Shown here piece after piece: positions 16,095-24,444 of a stretch of 64,000 nt of DNA. The notes under the pieces are model-generated. The model was not told the DNA's origin and searched no databases. It saw only the letters and a program-made list of their open reading frames with translations. The stretch comes from Microterricola viridarii (GTDB lineage Bacteria > Actinomycetota > Actinomycetes > Actinomycetales > Microbacteriaceae). The stretch covers positions 3,773,722-3,837,721 of the forward strand of contig NZ_LT629742.1 in assembly GCF_900104895.1 (NCBI RefSeq), written 5' to 3'. Position 1 is the first letter of the stretch. Each line of letters opens with the position of its first letter. Position numbers and translations under genes: made by a program.

Positions 16095-18662
16095 CTAGAG
16101 CCGGCTCAGGCCGGTCACGCGCACGACGGCTTCTCCCGCCTCGTCGGATGCCGCCAGGTCGACCTCGGCGGTGATGCCCCAGTCGTGGTTGCCCTCCGGG
16201 TCGTCCAGGATCTGGCGCACCTTCCAGCTGGTGGCCGACTCCTCAATCAGCAGCAGGGCCGCGCCCCGGGCATCCGCCCCGGTCAGGATCTCGTCGTGCT
16301 CGTCGTAGTAGGCGTCGAGCGCCTCGCCCCACTCTGTCTCGCCGAAGCCGTGCTCGCCGTCCAGCTCGCCGAGCGCCACCGCGTCGTCGCGGGCCGCCAG
16401 TTGCACGCGGCGGAACAGCTCGTTGCGCACCAGCACGCGGAACGCCCGCGTGTTGCTGGTGAGCCGCTTCGGCGCGGGCGGCACCACCTCGTGCTCGTGC
16501 GCGGCGTGCGCGGCGGCATCCGGGTGCACCATCTCGTTCCACTCGTCGATCAGGCTGGAGTCCACCTGCCGCACGAGCTCACCGAGCCACTCGATCAGGT
16601 CATGCAGGTCCTCGTTCTTGAACTCGTCGGGAATCGTCTGCCGGGCGGCCCGGTACGCGTCGCTGAGGTAGCGCAGCACGACGCCCTCCGAGCGGGCCAG
16701 CTTGTAGAAGGCGATGAACTCCCCGAACGACATCGCCCGCTCGTACATGTCGCGCACGACCGACTTGGGCGACAGCTCGAAGTCGGCGATCCACGGCTGG
16801 GCCAACTTGTACGTGTCGAACGCGGCCTCGAGCAGCTCGCCGAGCGGCTTGGGGTGCGTCACCTGCTCGAGCAGCTCCATCCGCTCGTCGTACTCGATGC
16901 CCTCCGACTTCATCGCGGCGACGGCCTCGCCGCGGGCGACGAACTGCTGCTGGCTGATCACCGGGCGCGGGTCGTCGAGGGTCGCCTCGAGGATCGAGAG
17001 GATGTCGAGGGCGAAGGAGGGCGAGTCCGGGTCGAGCAGCTCGAACGCGGCGAGCGCGAACGGCGACAGCGGCTGGTTGAGCGCGAAGTTCGGCGGCAGG
17101 TCGACGGTGAGGCGGATCTGGATCTCACCGGACTCCAGCTGCCACTGCTCGACGATGCCGGCCTGGCGCAGCGTGCGGTAGATACCAAGGGCCCGGCGGG
17201 CCAGCACCAGCTGGTTGCGCCACGGCTCGTGGTTGTCGAAGACGAGGTCGTGCAGGTGCTGGTAGACGTCGCCGCCGCGCCCGATGACGTTGATCATCAT
17301 GGCGCTGGTGATCTGCATGCGCGAGCTGAGCGGCTCCGGCTCGGCGTCGATGAGCTTGCGGAAGGAGGGCTCGCCCCACGAGACGAAGCCGTCCGGCGCC
17401 TTCTTGCGGATGATCTTGCGACGCTTCTTCGGGTCGTCGCCGGCCTTCTCGATCGCCTTGATGTTCTCGCTCTCGTGCTCCGGCGCCTGGGCGACGACGG
17501 TGCCGGCGGTGTCGAAGCCGGCCCGGCCGGCGCGGCCGGCGATCTGATGGAACTCGCGCGCGGTCAGGTGCCGCATCCGCTGCCCGTCGTACTTGGTGAG
17601 CGCGGTGAGCAGCACGGTGCGAATCGGCACGTTGATGCCGACGCCGAGGGTGTCGGTGCCGCAGATGACGCGCAGCATGCCGCGCTGGGCCAGGGTCTCG
17701 ACGAGGCGGCGGTACTTCGGCAGCATGCCGGCGTGGTGCACGCCGATGCCGGCCCGCAGCAGCCGGGAGAGCGTCTTGCCGAAGCTCGTCGTGAAGCGGA
17801 ACTCGGCGATGAGCTCGGCGATCTGCTCGCGCTGCTCGCGGCTGGCGATCTTGGCGCTGGAGAGCGACTGTGCCCGTTCCAGGGCGGCGGCCTGCGAGAA
17901 GTGCACGACGTAGATCGGTGATTGCCCGGTCGTGAGCAGCTCCTCGACGGTCTCGTGGATCGGCGTTGTCTCGTAGTAGAAGTGCAGCGGCACCGGGCGC
18001 TCGACGCCGGTGACCTCGGCCGTCTCCCGGCCGGTGCGGGCGCTCAGGTCGTCGGCGATGGCGCGGGTGTCGCCGAGAGTGGCCGACATCAGCACGAACT
18101 GCACGCGCGGCAGCATGAGCAGCGGCACCTGCCAGGCCCAGCCGCGGTCGGGGTCGGCGTAGAAGTGGAACTCGTCCATGACGACCTGGTCGACCTCGGT
18201 GTCCTCACCGTGGCGCAGCGCCTGGTTGGCGAGGATCTCGGCGGTGCAGCAGATGATCGGGGCGTCCGGGTTGACCGCGGAGTCGCCCGTCATCATGCCG
18301 ACGTTGGCCGCGCCGAAGATCTCGACCAGCGCGAAGAACTTCTCGCTGACGAGCGCCTTGATCGGCGCCGTGTAAAAGCTGCGCTTGCCCGCGGCGAGCG
18401 CAGCGAAGTGGGCACCGACGGCGACGAGCGACTTGCCGGTTCCGGTGGGCGTGCTGAGGATCAGATTCGAGCCGGAGACGATCTCGAGCAGCGCCTCTTC
18501 CTGTGCCGGGTACAGCGTCAGGCCGCGGTCCCGCACCCAGTCCTCGAACACGTCGAAGACGGCGTCGGGCTCGAGCGCGTCGATGTCGTACGTGTCTGCG
18601 TCGGGGCCCCCGGATGCCGCACGCGGCAGTCGATCGAGCAGTGGGATCGTCTCGATCGTCAT
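16095..18662 (-). CDS. DEAD/DEAH-box helicase with DUF3516 C-terminal domain
   Basis: 855 residues, superfamily 2 helicase in the cytoplasm. Motif I is LSTPTGTGKS (about 70-79), motif II is VMDEFHFY (a DEFH variant), motif III MSATLGD, and the second RecA domain shows GVHHAGMLPKYRRLVE and HQIAGRAGRAGFDTAGTVV. Residues from about 480 on match the actinobacterial DUF3516 region, distantly related to Ski2/Mtr4-type helicases. An RNA-processing or DNA-repair role is suggested by the family but unproven. The gene stands alone between two convergent or divergent neighbours. Confidence 0.92.
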   Translation of the reverse strand: MTIETIPLLDRLPRAASGGPDADTYDIDALEPDAVFDVFEDWVRDRGLTLYPAQEEALLEIVSGSNLILSTPTGTGKSLVAVGAHFAALAAGKRSFYTAPIKALVSEKFFALVEIFGAANVGMMTGDSAVNPDAPIICCTAEILANQALRHGEDTEVDQVVMDEFHFYADPDRGWAWQVPLLMLPRVQFVLMSATLGDTRAIADDLSARTGRETAEVTGVERPVPLHFYYETTPIHETVEELLTTGQSPIYVVHFSQAAALERAQSLSSAKIASREQREQIAELIAEFRFTTSFGKTLSRLLRAGIGVHHAGMLPKYRRLVETLAQRGMLRVICGTDTLGVGINVPIRTVLLTALTKYDGQRMRHLTAREFHQIAGRAGRAGFDTAGTVVAQAPEHESENIKAIEKAGDDPKKRRKIIRKKAPDGFVSWGEPSFRKLIDAEPEPLSSRMQITSAMMINVIGRGGDVYQHLHDLVFDNHEPWRNQLVLARRALGIYRTLRQAGIVEQWQLESGEIQIRLTVDLPPNFALNQPLSPFALAAFELLDPDSPSFALDILSILEATLDDPRPVISQQQFVARGEAVAAMKSEGIEYDERMELLEQVTHPKPLGELLEAAFDTYKLAQPWIADFELSPKSVVRDMYERAMSFGEFIAFYKLARSEGVVLRYLSDAYRAARQTIPDEFKNEDLHDLIEWLGELVRQVDSSLIDEWNEMVHPDAAAHAAHEHEVVPPAPKRLTSNTRAFRVLVRNELFRRVQLAARDDAVALGELDGEHGFGETEWGEALDAYYDEHDEILTGADARGAALLLIEESATSWKVRQILDDPEGNHDWGITAEVDLAASDEAGEAVVRVTGLSRL

Positions 18663-18687
18663 GCCCTCAAGTCTAGGCGGCGCCTCG

Positions 18688-18811
18688 GTCTCGATACGGC
18701 CCTGGCGGGCCTACTCGCCCAGCGGGGTATCGGGCACAACTCGCTGGTCGACCAGCGGGGTATCGGGCACAACTCGCAGGCCGAGTAGCGAGGGACGAGC
18801 GTATCGAGACC
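18688..18811. repeat. Composite palindromic element with a 33-bp tandem duplication
   Basis: GGTCTCGATACG (18688-18699) and CGTATCGAGACC (18800-18811) are exact terminal inverted repeats. Between them a 26-bp block starting CCAGCGGGGTATCGG occurs at 18719-18744 and 18752-18777 (period 33). A related single arm, GGTCTCGATACGCTCG, lies at 57978. It fills the space between the divergent helicase and RNase HI genes. REP/BIME-like; no protein encoded. Confidence 0.75.
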
Positions 18812-18844
18812 GGTATCCGCACTGAGCAGTGAAAGACTGTCCCC

Positions 18845-19582
18845 ATGACGATTATCGCCTCGGCCGACGGTTCAGCGCTTGGAAACCCGGGCCCCGCCGG
18901 CTGGGCCTGGTACGTCGACGACGACTGCTGGGCGGCCGGCGGCTGGCCGCACGCCACCAACAACCAGGGCGAGCTCACCGCGGTGCTCGAGCTGTTCCGC
19001 GCCACCGCGCACCTCGACGAAGACCTGCACGTGCTCTGCGACAGCCAGTACGTGATCAACTCGGTCACCAAGTGGATGCCGGGCTGGAAGAAGAAGGGCT
19101 GGCGCAAGGCCGACGGCAAGCCCGTGATGAACGTCGAGATCCTCAAGGAGATCGACGAGGCCCTGGCCGGCCGCCGCTACCGCTTCGAGTGGGTCAAGGG
19201 GCACGCCAACCACCCGATGAACGAGGCGGCCGACGCCCGGGCGCGCGCCGCGTCGGAGGCGTTCCAGAACCGCTCCCCCGTGCCGACCGGTCCCGGCTGG
19301 ACCCGCGACGGAGCACCAGCCCGGGCTGCGGCGCCCACGACGAGTGCGCCCGCGGCGAGCGCTCAGGCGAGCCCGGCGCCGGAGGCATCCGCCCCGGTCG
19401 CCACCCAGCCGGACCTGTTCAGCTTCGACGAGCTCGGCGACATCGACGACGGGCTCTCGCCAGAGGGCACCGAGTGGCGCGAGCTCACCCTGACGCTCAG
19501 CGTCGACGAGCACGCGCGCCTGCTCGGCCGCGCCCGCGACCACGGGGTCAGCCCGGAGGAGTTCCTGCGCAGCCTGATCTGA
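18845..19582 (+). CDS. rnhA: Ribonuclease HI with C-terminal extension
   Basis: 245 residues. The first 140 form an RNase H fold that cleaves RNA in RNA-DNA hybrids. Acidic active-site positions are seen in SADGSALGNPGPAGW (Asp7), NNQGELTAVLE (Glu), HVLCDSQYVINS (Asp) and NEAADARARAA (Asp); the substrate-handle segment GWKKKGWRKADGKPVMN is also present. A low-complexity Ala-Pro linker (about 150-190) leads to a C-terminal 50 residues ending LTLSVDEHARLLGRA and SPEEFLRSLI, which recalls a ribbon-helix-helix fold. The extension is unusual compared with the roughly 155-residue enzyme of E. coli. Confidence 0.9.
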   Translation: MTIIASADGSALGNPGPAGWAWYVDDDCWAAGGWPHATNNQGELTAVLELFRATAHLDEDLHVLCDSQYVINSVTKWMPGWKKKGWRKADGKPVMNVEILKEIDEALAGRRYRFEWVKGHANHPMNEAADARARAASEAFQNRSPVPTGPGWTRDGAPARAAAPTTSAPAASAQASPAPEASAPVATQPDLFSFDELGDIDDGLSPEGTEWRELTLTLSVDEHARLLGRARDHGVSPEEFLRSLI

Positions 19583-19668
19583 GCAGCCTGACCCGCACAG
19601 AGCGACCTGAGCAGAGCAGCCTGACCCGCACGGAGCGGCCTGAGCCGAGTGACTTGAGCCGGCTCAGG
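19581..19668. repeat. 30-bp direct repeat and terminator between rnhA and the FadR-type gene
   Basis: A 30-bp unit beginning GAGCAGCCTGACCCGCAC occurs at 19581-19610 and 19614-19643 with two mismatches (period 33). CCTGAGCC (19639-19646) pairs with GGCTCAGG (19661-19668), forming a hairpin between the convergent stops. Confidence 0.7.
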
Positions 19669-20404
19669 CCTTTGCAATCTCCTGCAGCAGGCGGCGGGTG
19701 ACCTCGCCGATGTGTGCGCGCATCATGCTCTCGGCGCCATCGGCGTCGCGGGCGGCGATGCGCTCGGCGATCAGGCGGTGCTGCTCGATGATCGACTCGC
19801 GGTCCTCGAGGTCGGCGACGACCTTGAGGATCCACTCGGCAAGCAGTGCCTTGGCGCGCTCGAGCACGGAGCTCAGCACGCCGTTGCGCGCGGCGGCAGC
19901 GACGGCGAAGTGGAAGCGGGAGTCGGCGGCCGCGAACACGGCCGGGGTCTCCGCCCGCTCCATGAGCGCCACGCAGCTCCAGATGGTGGCCAGCTCGGCC
20001 TCGTCGGCGCGTTCGGCCGCCAGCCGGGCGAGCGCCCCCTCGACGAAGTAGCGGGCGTCGATCAGTTGCTTCGCGTCGGCGGAGTCGAGGAACAGCCCCC
20101 AGCCGACCGCCTCGGTGAGCAGGCTGGACGAGGAGGAGGCGAGGTAGGTGCCGTCACCCTGGCGCATCTCGATGAGCCCGAGCAGGTCGAGGCTCTTGAG
20201 TGCCTCGCGGAGCGCGGAGCGCCCGACGCCGAGCATCTCGGCGAGCAGTCGCTCCGGCGGCAGCTTCTCGCCGGGGGCGAGGCGCGAGTTGGAGATTCCG
20301 TTGACCAGCGCGGTGACGATCGTGCTGGTCGAGGCAGTGCGGGGGTCTTCGATCGTTGCGAAGTCCCAGCTCTTGCCGGTGTCAGTGGTGGAGGCGGCGG
20401 GCAC
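19664..20404 (-). CDS. FadR/GntR family transcriptional regulator
   Basis: 246 residues from a GTG start with GAGGAG seven bases upstream. The N-terminal winged helix is clear (PGEKLPPERLLAEMLGVG, then RSALREALKSLDLLGLIEM, about 45-80), followed by an all-helical FCD effector domain. Regulators of this family respond to sugar acids, lactate, aldonates or similar carboxylates. It is the last gene of a run of catabolic genes on this strand, separated from the aldolase gene by 147 bases with two hairpins. A palindrome of the GntR/FadR type at 24432-24461 in front of the first gene is its likely target. Confidence 0.92.
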   Translation of the reverse strand: MPAASTTDTGKSWDFATIEDPRTASTSTIVTALVNGISNSRLAPGEKLPPERLLAEMLGVGRSALREALKSLDLLGLIEMRQGDGTYLASSSSSLLTEAVGWGLFLDSADAKQLIDARYFVEGALARLAAERADEAELATIWSCVALMERAETPAVFAAADSRFHFAVAAAARNGVLSSVLERAKALLAEWILKVVADLEDRESIIEQHRLIAERIAARDADGAESMMRAHIGEVTRRLLQEIAKA

Positions 20405-20462
20405 CGGTCAGCTCCTCTGCGATTGCGGATTTCGGTCAACACTACCGCGATCGTGCCGCCCG

Positions 20463-20544
20463 CGAGCGGCGGCGGCTGCTGCCACCGCCGCTCGTGGCGA
20501 ACACCGTGCGCGCACCGCCGCAAGGGGGGTCGCGGTGCGCGCAC
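20463..20544 (-). terminator. Two stem-loops between the aldolase and regulator genes
   Basis: CGAGCGGCGG (20463-20472) pairs with CCGCCGCTCG (20485-20494), and GTGCGCGCACCGC (20506-20518) pairs exactly with GCGGTGCGCGCAC (20532-20544). They follow the aldolase stop on the minus strand, so the regulator is probably transcribed separately or at reduced level. Confidence 0.6.
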
Positions 20545-20551
20545 GACGGGA

Positions 20552-21334
20552 TCAGAACCAGCGGTGGCCGATGGTGTTCTTGCCGAGCTGCTCGGCCATC
20601 ATGCGCACCTGGCGGATGATCAGACCGATGTCGGAGCCGAGCGAGACCATGCCAAATCCCTGGTCCCGGCGCACGATCGCCTCGTCGGTGTTCCTGGCGA
20701 CGATCCCGGAGGAGATGCCGTGCGCGGTGGCGCGGGCGAGGATGTCGAGGTTGATGTCGGCGACGCCGGGGCCCTCCCACTCGCCGACGTAGCCGAGGCT
20801 CGCAGACATGTCGCCCGGCCCGAGGAAGACCGTCTCGATGCCGGGGACGGCGAGGATCTGGTCGAGGTTCTCGTAGGAGGTGATCGTCTCGATCATCGGG
20901 ACGAACATCAGCTCCTTGTTCGCCTGGGTGACGTAGTTCTCCAGGTCGAGGCCCCACTTCACGTTGCGCTCCCCGCCAATGCCGCGACGGCCGAGCGGCG
21001 GGTAGTAGAAGTGCTGGTAGGCGGCGTTGATCTCGTCCACCGTGTCAACGAGCGGCAGGATGATGCCGTGCGCGCCGAGGTCGAGCGCGCGCTTGATCGG
21101 CTCCAGGTCCTGCGACGGCGGGCGGACGAAGACAGAGAGCTTCGACCCGGCGGCGGCCGAGAGGTGCCCGGCGATGGCCTTGTAGTCGAGGTAGCCGTGC
21201 TCCATGTCGATGCAGATCCAGTCCAGATCCAGCAGCGCGGCGACTTCGGTCACGGCGGGCGCTTCCGAGGTCACCCAGAGGCCGTACGCGGTCTCCTTGT
21301 TCGCCAGTTTTGCGCGCAGCGCTTCGTTCATCAT
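20552..21334 (-). CDS. HpcH/HpaI family aldolase
   Basis: 260 residues of the class II (metal-dependent) 2-oxo-acid aldolase family, a TIM barrel. Metal and substrate motifs are present: DWICIDMEHGYLDY, the AHGIILPLVDTVDE strand, PMIETITSYENLDQIL and VFLGPGDMSASLGY. Such enzymes split 2-keto-3-deoxy sugar acids or 4-hydroxy-2-oxoacids into pyruvate and an aldehyde. It is downstream of a KdgT-type permease and a COG4091-type dehydrogenase, which supports a sugar-acid substrate. The exact substrate is not resolved; macrophomate synthase-like relatives share the fold. Two adjacent ATG codons are possible starts. Confidence 0.9.
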   Translation of the reverse strand: MMNEALRAKLANKETAYGLWVTSEAPAVTEVAALLDLDWICIDMEHGYLDYKAIAGHLSAAAGSKLSVFVRPPSQDLEPIKRALDLGAHGIILPLVDTVDEINAAYQHFYYPPLGRRGIGGERNVKWGLDLENYVTQANKELMFVPMIETITSYENLDQILAVPGIETVFLGPGDMSASLGYVGEWEGPGVADINLDILARATAHGISSGIVARNTDEAIVRRDQGFGMVSLGSDIGLIIRQVRMMAEQLGKNTIGHRWF

Positions 21335-21387
21335 GTGATTTGTCCTTCATGTGGTGGGTGGTTCAGGAGGCGGGCTGTCCCGCGAGA

Positions 21388-22512
21388 TCAGTGGGCGCGC
21401 GTGGTTTCCGCGAGCCGGTCGTGTTCGCCGCCGGGGGTGGCGGATGCCGTCTCGACGTCCCCGTCGACGGCACCGAAGTTCCATTCGTCCTCAGCCTGCG
21501 GCGAGACGCCACGGCTCAGCTGCCAGCGGGAGACGAACATGACGACGAACGGGATCAGGATCGCGGTGGTGATCGTGGCCGCGGCGACCTGCGCCGTCGC
21601 GATCGACTGGATGGCCTCGAAGCTCGGGTCGATCAGCGCCACCGCGGCTGGCGTGGCGACTGCGTTGCCGGCAGTCGTCGCCTCGGCCGCGCCGGAGATG
21701 AGGTTCCTGGCGCGCTTCGGGCGCCGGCGCAGCACATGTGCCAGCCAGAGGCAGCCCATGGCCGCCGGGCCCGACAGCACGACCGTGAGCAGGCCGAGCA
21801 GGATGCCCTGTGCGCCGGCCTCACCGAGGGTCGTGAAGTCGATGCCGCGGCCGACGACGAATCCGAGGAACGGGATCAGCAGCGTCTCGCCCGGGGCGAG
21901 GAACACACGGGCCTTGGCGCTCAGATTGCCGACCGCGAAGCCGAGGAACAGCGGCGTGAGCAGCCCGGCCAGCATCTCGAGCGGGAAGGCGGCCAGGCCG
22001 GCGGCGCCGAGGGCGATCAGGGTGAAGAACGGCCCGTCATTGAGCGCGATCACCGAGACGGCGCCCCGGTCGCTCTTGTTGCCGAACTGCTTGGTCAGCG
22101 CGACGAACAGCGCCGAGTTCGAGTTCGTCATCGCCGCGATGATGGCCAGCGGCACGAGCCCGAACAACGTGCCGCCCGGAATCAGGAAGGCCACCCCCAG
22201 CCCGATGATGACGCCGATGCCCACCTTGCCGATGAGGATCGCGACGCCCTTCTCGACGGTGACACCCGTGGCCCGGAAGTTGATCTGCGCCCCCATGCAG
22301 AAGAAGAACAGGCCGAGCAGAGCCCCGGTGCCGTCGCGGAACAGCGCCGAGGTGAAACTGCCGAGGTCCAGGGCCTGCGGCCACAGGGTGTTGATCGTGG
22401 CGCCGAGGAAGAGCGGGAGGATCATGATCGCTCCCGGGATCTTCCCGATCCACGACCCGAGGGTCGCCACATACTGTTGGAGCCCGGTTTTGGGCGCACG
22501 TGTCGTGCTCAT
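21388..22512 (-). CDS. kdgT: 2-keto-3-deoxygluconate permease (KdgT family)
   Basis: 374 residues with about ten hydrophobic segments. The pattern matches the KdgT family (LGSWIGKIPGAIMILPLFLG at the N terminus, PFFTLIALGAAGLAAFPLEM, GFVVGRGIDFTTLGEAGAQG), proton-coupled importers of 2-keto-3-deoxygluconate and related acids. ATG 22512 has AAGGAG at good distance. It lies 47 bases after the dehydrogenase gene and 53 before the aldolase gene, so import and cleavage are co-expressed. The transported acid may be a relative of KDG rather than KDG itself, because no KDG kinase is present. Confidence 0.9.
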   Translation of the reverse strand: MSTTRAPKTGLQQYVATLGSWIGKIPGAIMILPLFLGATINTLWPQALDLGSFTSALFRDGTGALLGLFFFCMGAQINFRATGVTVEKGVAILIGKVGIGVIIGLGVAFLIPGGTLFGLVPLAIIAAMTNSNSALFVALTKQFGNKSDRGAVSVIALNDGPFFTLIALGAAGLAAFPLEMLAGLLTPLFLGFAVGNLSAKARVFLAPGETLLIPFLGFVVGRGIDFTTLGEAGAQGILLGLLTVVLSGPAAMGCLWLAHVLRRRPKRARNLISGAAEATTAGNAVATPAAVALIDPSFEAIQSIATAQVAAATITTAILIPFVVMFVSRWQLSRGVSPQAEDEWNFGAVDGDVETASATPGGEHDRLAETTRAH

Positions 22513-22559
22513 ATCGCTTTCTCCTTTGAAGGCGCGGATGTCGCGTGGTGGTGGTCGGG

Positions 22560-23903
22560 TCAGGCCGTCGTGGCGTGGCGCCGTTCAAGTTCGCGGCGCA
22601 GCTCGAGTGCGGCGCTGGGGGCGGGCGCCTCGACATCCGCCCAGGTGACCGTCTGCCCCTGGGCGACGGCGCGTGTCACCTTCACGCCGCTGGCCAGTCC
22701 CATCGGCAGCGCGCCGACGGCTAGGGAGGTCGCGGCCGGTTCGAGGGTGCCGGTCACGCAGAAGCCGCCCTCGCCGTCCAAGGTCTCGCCCGGGGCGAGG
22801 TCGCGCTTGGCCACGCTGACGACGTCGCCGCTGAAGCTGTTCGGGGCGCCGGTCGCCTCGTTGCGCAGCACGGCCGAGGCCACCGAGACATTGAGCTCCA
22901 TTCCGATCATGTGGTACGGGCGGTAGAGCGAGCCGTAGCGGCCGGAGGGGTCGGTGCGCACGCCGTACTCGGCGAAGCAGTCGCGGGCGTAGTCGGTGCG
23001 GGCCTCGAAGGTGACGAAGACGCCCCAGCGCAGGTCGCGGGCGATCTCGCTGCCGTCGCGGTCGAGGCTGGAGATGACCTCGACCATGCCCGGCTGGGCG
23101 AGCAGGCCGCCGGCGGAGCGCGGGATCATGCGCGCGGAGAGGTCGTCGACGTCGACCGGCGGGAAGAGCAGGCCGCCGGTGGGAGGGGTGAGGCCCGTCG
23201 CGTTGGCGACGGCCGCCATCTCAATCGCCGACTTCGTGCCGTCGAGGAAGGAGTTGAACATCTTCGGGTTGAAGTCGCCGCCGGCGAGCTGCTCGTCGGT
23301 GAATCCGTAGTAGTCCCAGACGGTGTCGGGGGTCGAGTAGCGGTACTCGGGCAGGTACTTGGTTCCCTTGCCGGCCGAGATGACGTCGTATCCGACGGTG
23401 CGGCACCAGTCGACCATCTCGCAGATCAGCGCGGGCTGGTCGCCGTACGCCATCGAGTAGACGACGCCCGCCTTGTCGGCGCGCTCCTTGAGGATGGGGC
23501 CGACCAGCGAGTCGGCCTCGACGTTGACCATGATGATGTGCTTGCCGCTGTCGATGGCGGCCAGGGCGTGGTTCACGCCGGCGATCGGGTGCCCCGTGAT
23601 CTCCAGCACGATCTCGACGTGCGGCGAGTCCAGCAGGGTGGCGGAGTCGACCACGGCGGTGCGGCCCTGCTTCACGGCCTCCTCGATGCTGATCTCGTCG
23701 TAGCGCTCCCGAGCCCAGCCCGTGCGCTCAAGGGCGGCGAAGGCGCGCTGCGGGTCGAGCTCGGCGACGGCGACGAGGTGGATCTCGGGCTGGTTGACGA
23801 TCTGCGTGAAGTACATCGACGCGAACTTGCCCGCGCCGATCACGCCGACGCGGATCGGGCCGGAGGCCTCGGCACGGCGGGCGAGGAGAGAGTGGAGATT
23901 CAT
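22560..23903 (-). CDS. Homoserine dehydrogenase-like NAD(P)-dependent oxidoreductase with C-terminal SAF domain (COG4091 type)
   Basis: 447 residues. The N-terminal Rossmann motif is RVGVIGAGKFASMYF (about residues 18-32), followed by a dehydrogenase core with NVEADSLVGPILK and YGDQPALICEMVDWCR. The last 90 residues resemble a SAF domain (SVAKRDLAPGETLDGEGGF, then VTRAVAQGQTVTWADV). Members of this group occur in acid-sugar and branched-sugar operons, but few have proven substrates. Start ATG 23903 follows AGGATCCCC. Between a NIPSNAP protein and a KdgT permease, it probably oxidises or reduces a sugar-acid intermediate. It is unlikely to be the biosynthetic homoserine dehydrogenase. Confidence 0.85.
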   Translation of the reverse strand: MNLHSLLARRAEASGPIRVGVIGAGKFASMYFTQIVNQPEIHLVAVAELDPQRAFAALERTGWARERYDEISIEEAVKQGRTAVVDSATLLDSPHVEIVLEITGHPIAGVNHALAAIDSGKHIIMVNVEADSLVGPILKERADKAGVVYSMAYGDQPALICEMVDWCRTVGYDVISAGKGTKYLPEYRYSTPDTVWDYYGFTDEQLAGGDFNPKMFNSFLDGTKSAIEMAAVANATGLTPPTGGLLFPPVDVDDLSARMIPRSAGGLLAQPGMVEVISSLDRDGSEIARDLRWGVFVTFEARTDYARDCFAEYGVRTDPSGRYGSLYRPYHMIGMELNVSVASAVLRNEATGAPNSFSGDVVSVAKRDLAPGETLDGEGGFCVTGTLEPAATSLAVGALPMGLASGVKVTRAVAQGQTVTWADVEAPAPSAALELRRELERRHATTA

Positions 23904-23998
23904 GGGGATCCTAAAAGGTGAGGGTGGCGGCCCGGTCGTCGGTGACGGGGCCGATGGTGCTGTGGCGAGAAGCGCAGTGGCCGGTGGCGCGCGGCCGT

Positions 23999-24373
23999 CT
24001 AGCTTTCGGCGCCGAAGGTGAATGCGGTCAGCGGCTCGTCGGTCGCAACGGGCAGCGAGCGGATCGGCGAGAACTCGGTGGGGTACATGATCTTGTTGTC
24101 CCAGCGGATGATCATCGGCCGCACGACGCCGATGCAGTCCTGCCACTCCGGGTCAGCGGCGAGTTCCGCGCGGCGCCGACGACGCTCCTCGAGGTCGGCG
24201 AACGCCCAGAAGTGGTTGACCTGGTTCTGGGTGCCGAACTCCGTGACGAAGTAGCCGAGGAAGCCGCCGAGGATCCGCTTCTGTGCCGGCAGACCCCGGG
24301 TGGAGTACTCCCGCAGGAAATCGGCCATGGGGGTGCCCGGGTTGATGTCGTATGTGCGTTGTTCGATGAGCAT
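23999..24373 (-). CDS. NIPSNAP family protein
   Basis: 124 residues in a ferredoxin-like alpha/beta fold of the NIPSNAP/dimeric alpha-beta barrel type: LIEQRTYDINPGTPMADFL at the start, LGGFLGYFVTEFG, and NHFWAFADLEERRRRRAELA. ATG 24373 has AGGAGG eight bases upstream; an upstream extension is not supported. It is the first gene of the minus-strand catabolic operon, directly after the operator at 24432-24461. Small proteins of this type serve as isomerases or decarboxylases in catabolic operons, but no active site can be assigned here. Confidence 0.85.
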   Translation of the reverse strand: MLIEQRTYDINPGTPMADFLREYSTRGLPAQKRILGGFLGYFVTEFGTQNQVNHFWAFADLEERRRRRAELAADPEWQDCIGVVRPMIIRWDNKIMYPTEFSPIRSLPVATDEPLTAFTFGAES

Positions 24374-24414
24374 GCGCTCGGCCTCCTGTATGCGTCGTTG
24401 CAAGAACCTGTGTG

Positions 24415-24444
24415 AGCGTACCAAGAGAAAGCACAATTGGTCAA
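24415..24444 (-). promoter_or_regulatory. Promoter of the NIPSNAP-dehydrogenase-permease-aldolase operon
   Basis: On the minus strand TTGACC (24439-24444) and TACGCT (24415-24420) are separated by 18 bases. The -35 element lies inside the palindrome at 24432-24461, so a bound regulator would block RNA polymerase. Predicted transcript start near 24408, about 35 bases before the first ATG. Confidence 0.5.

Noticed and set aside
18719..18777. Two 26-bp repeats with 7-bp spacing considered as a CRISPR array
   Set aside because: Only two repeats, spacer far too short, no cas genes; it is part of a palindromic element.
22560..23903. Biosynthetic homoserine dehydrogenase (hom)
   Set aside because: It lacks the ACT domain, has a C-terminal SAF-like domain, and sits among sugar-acid genes rather than with thrC/thrB.
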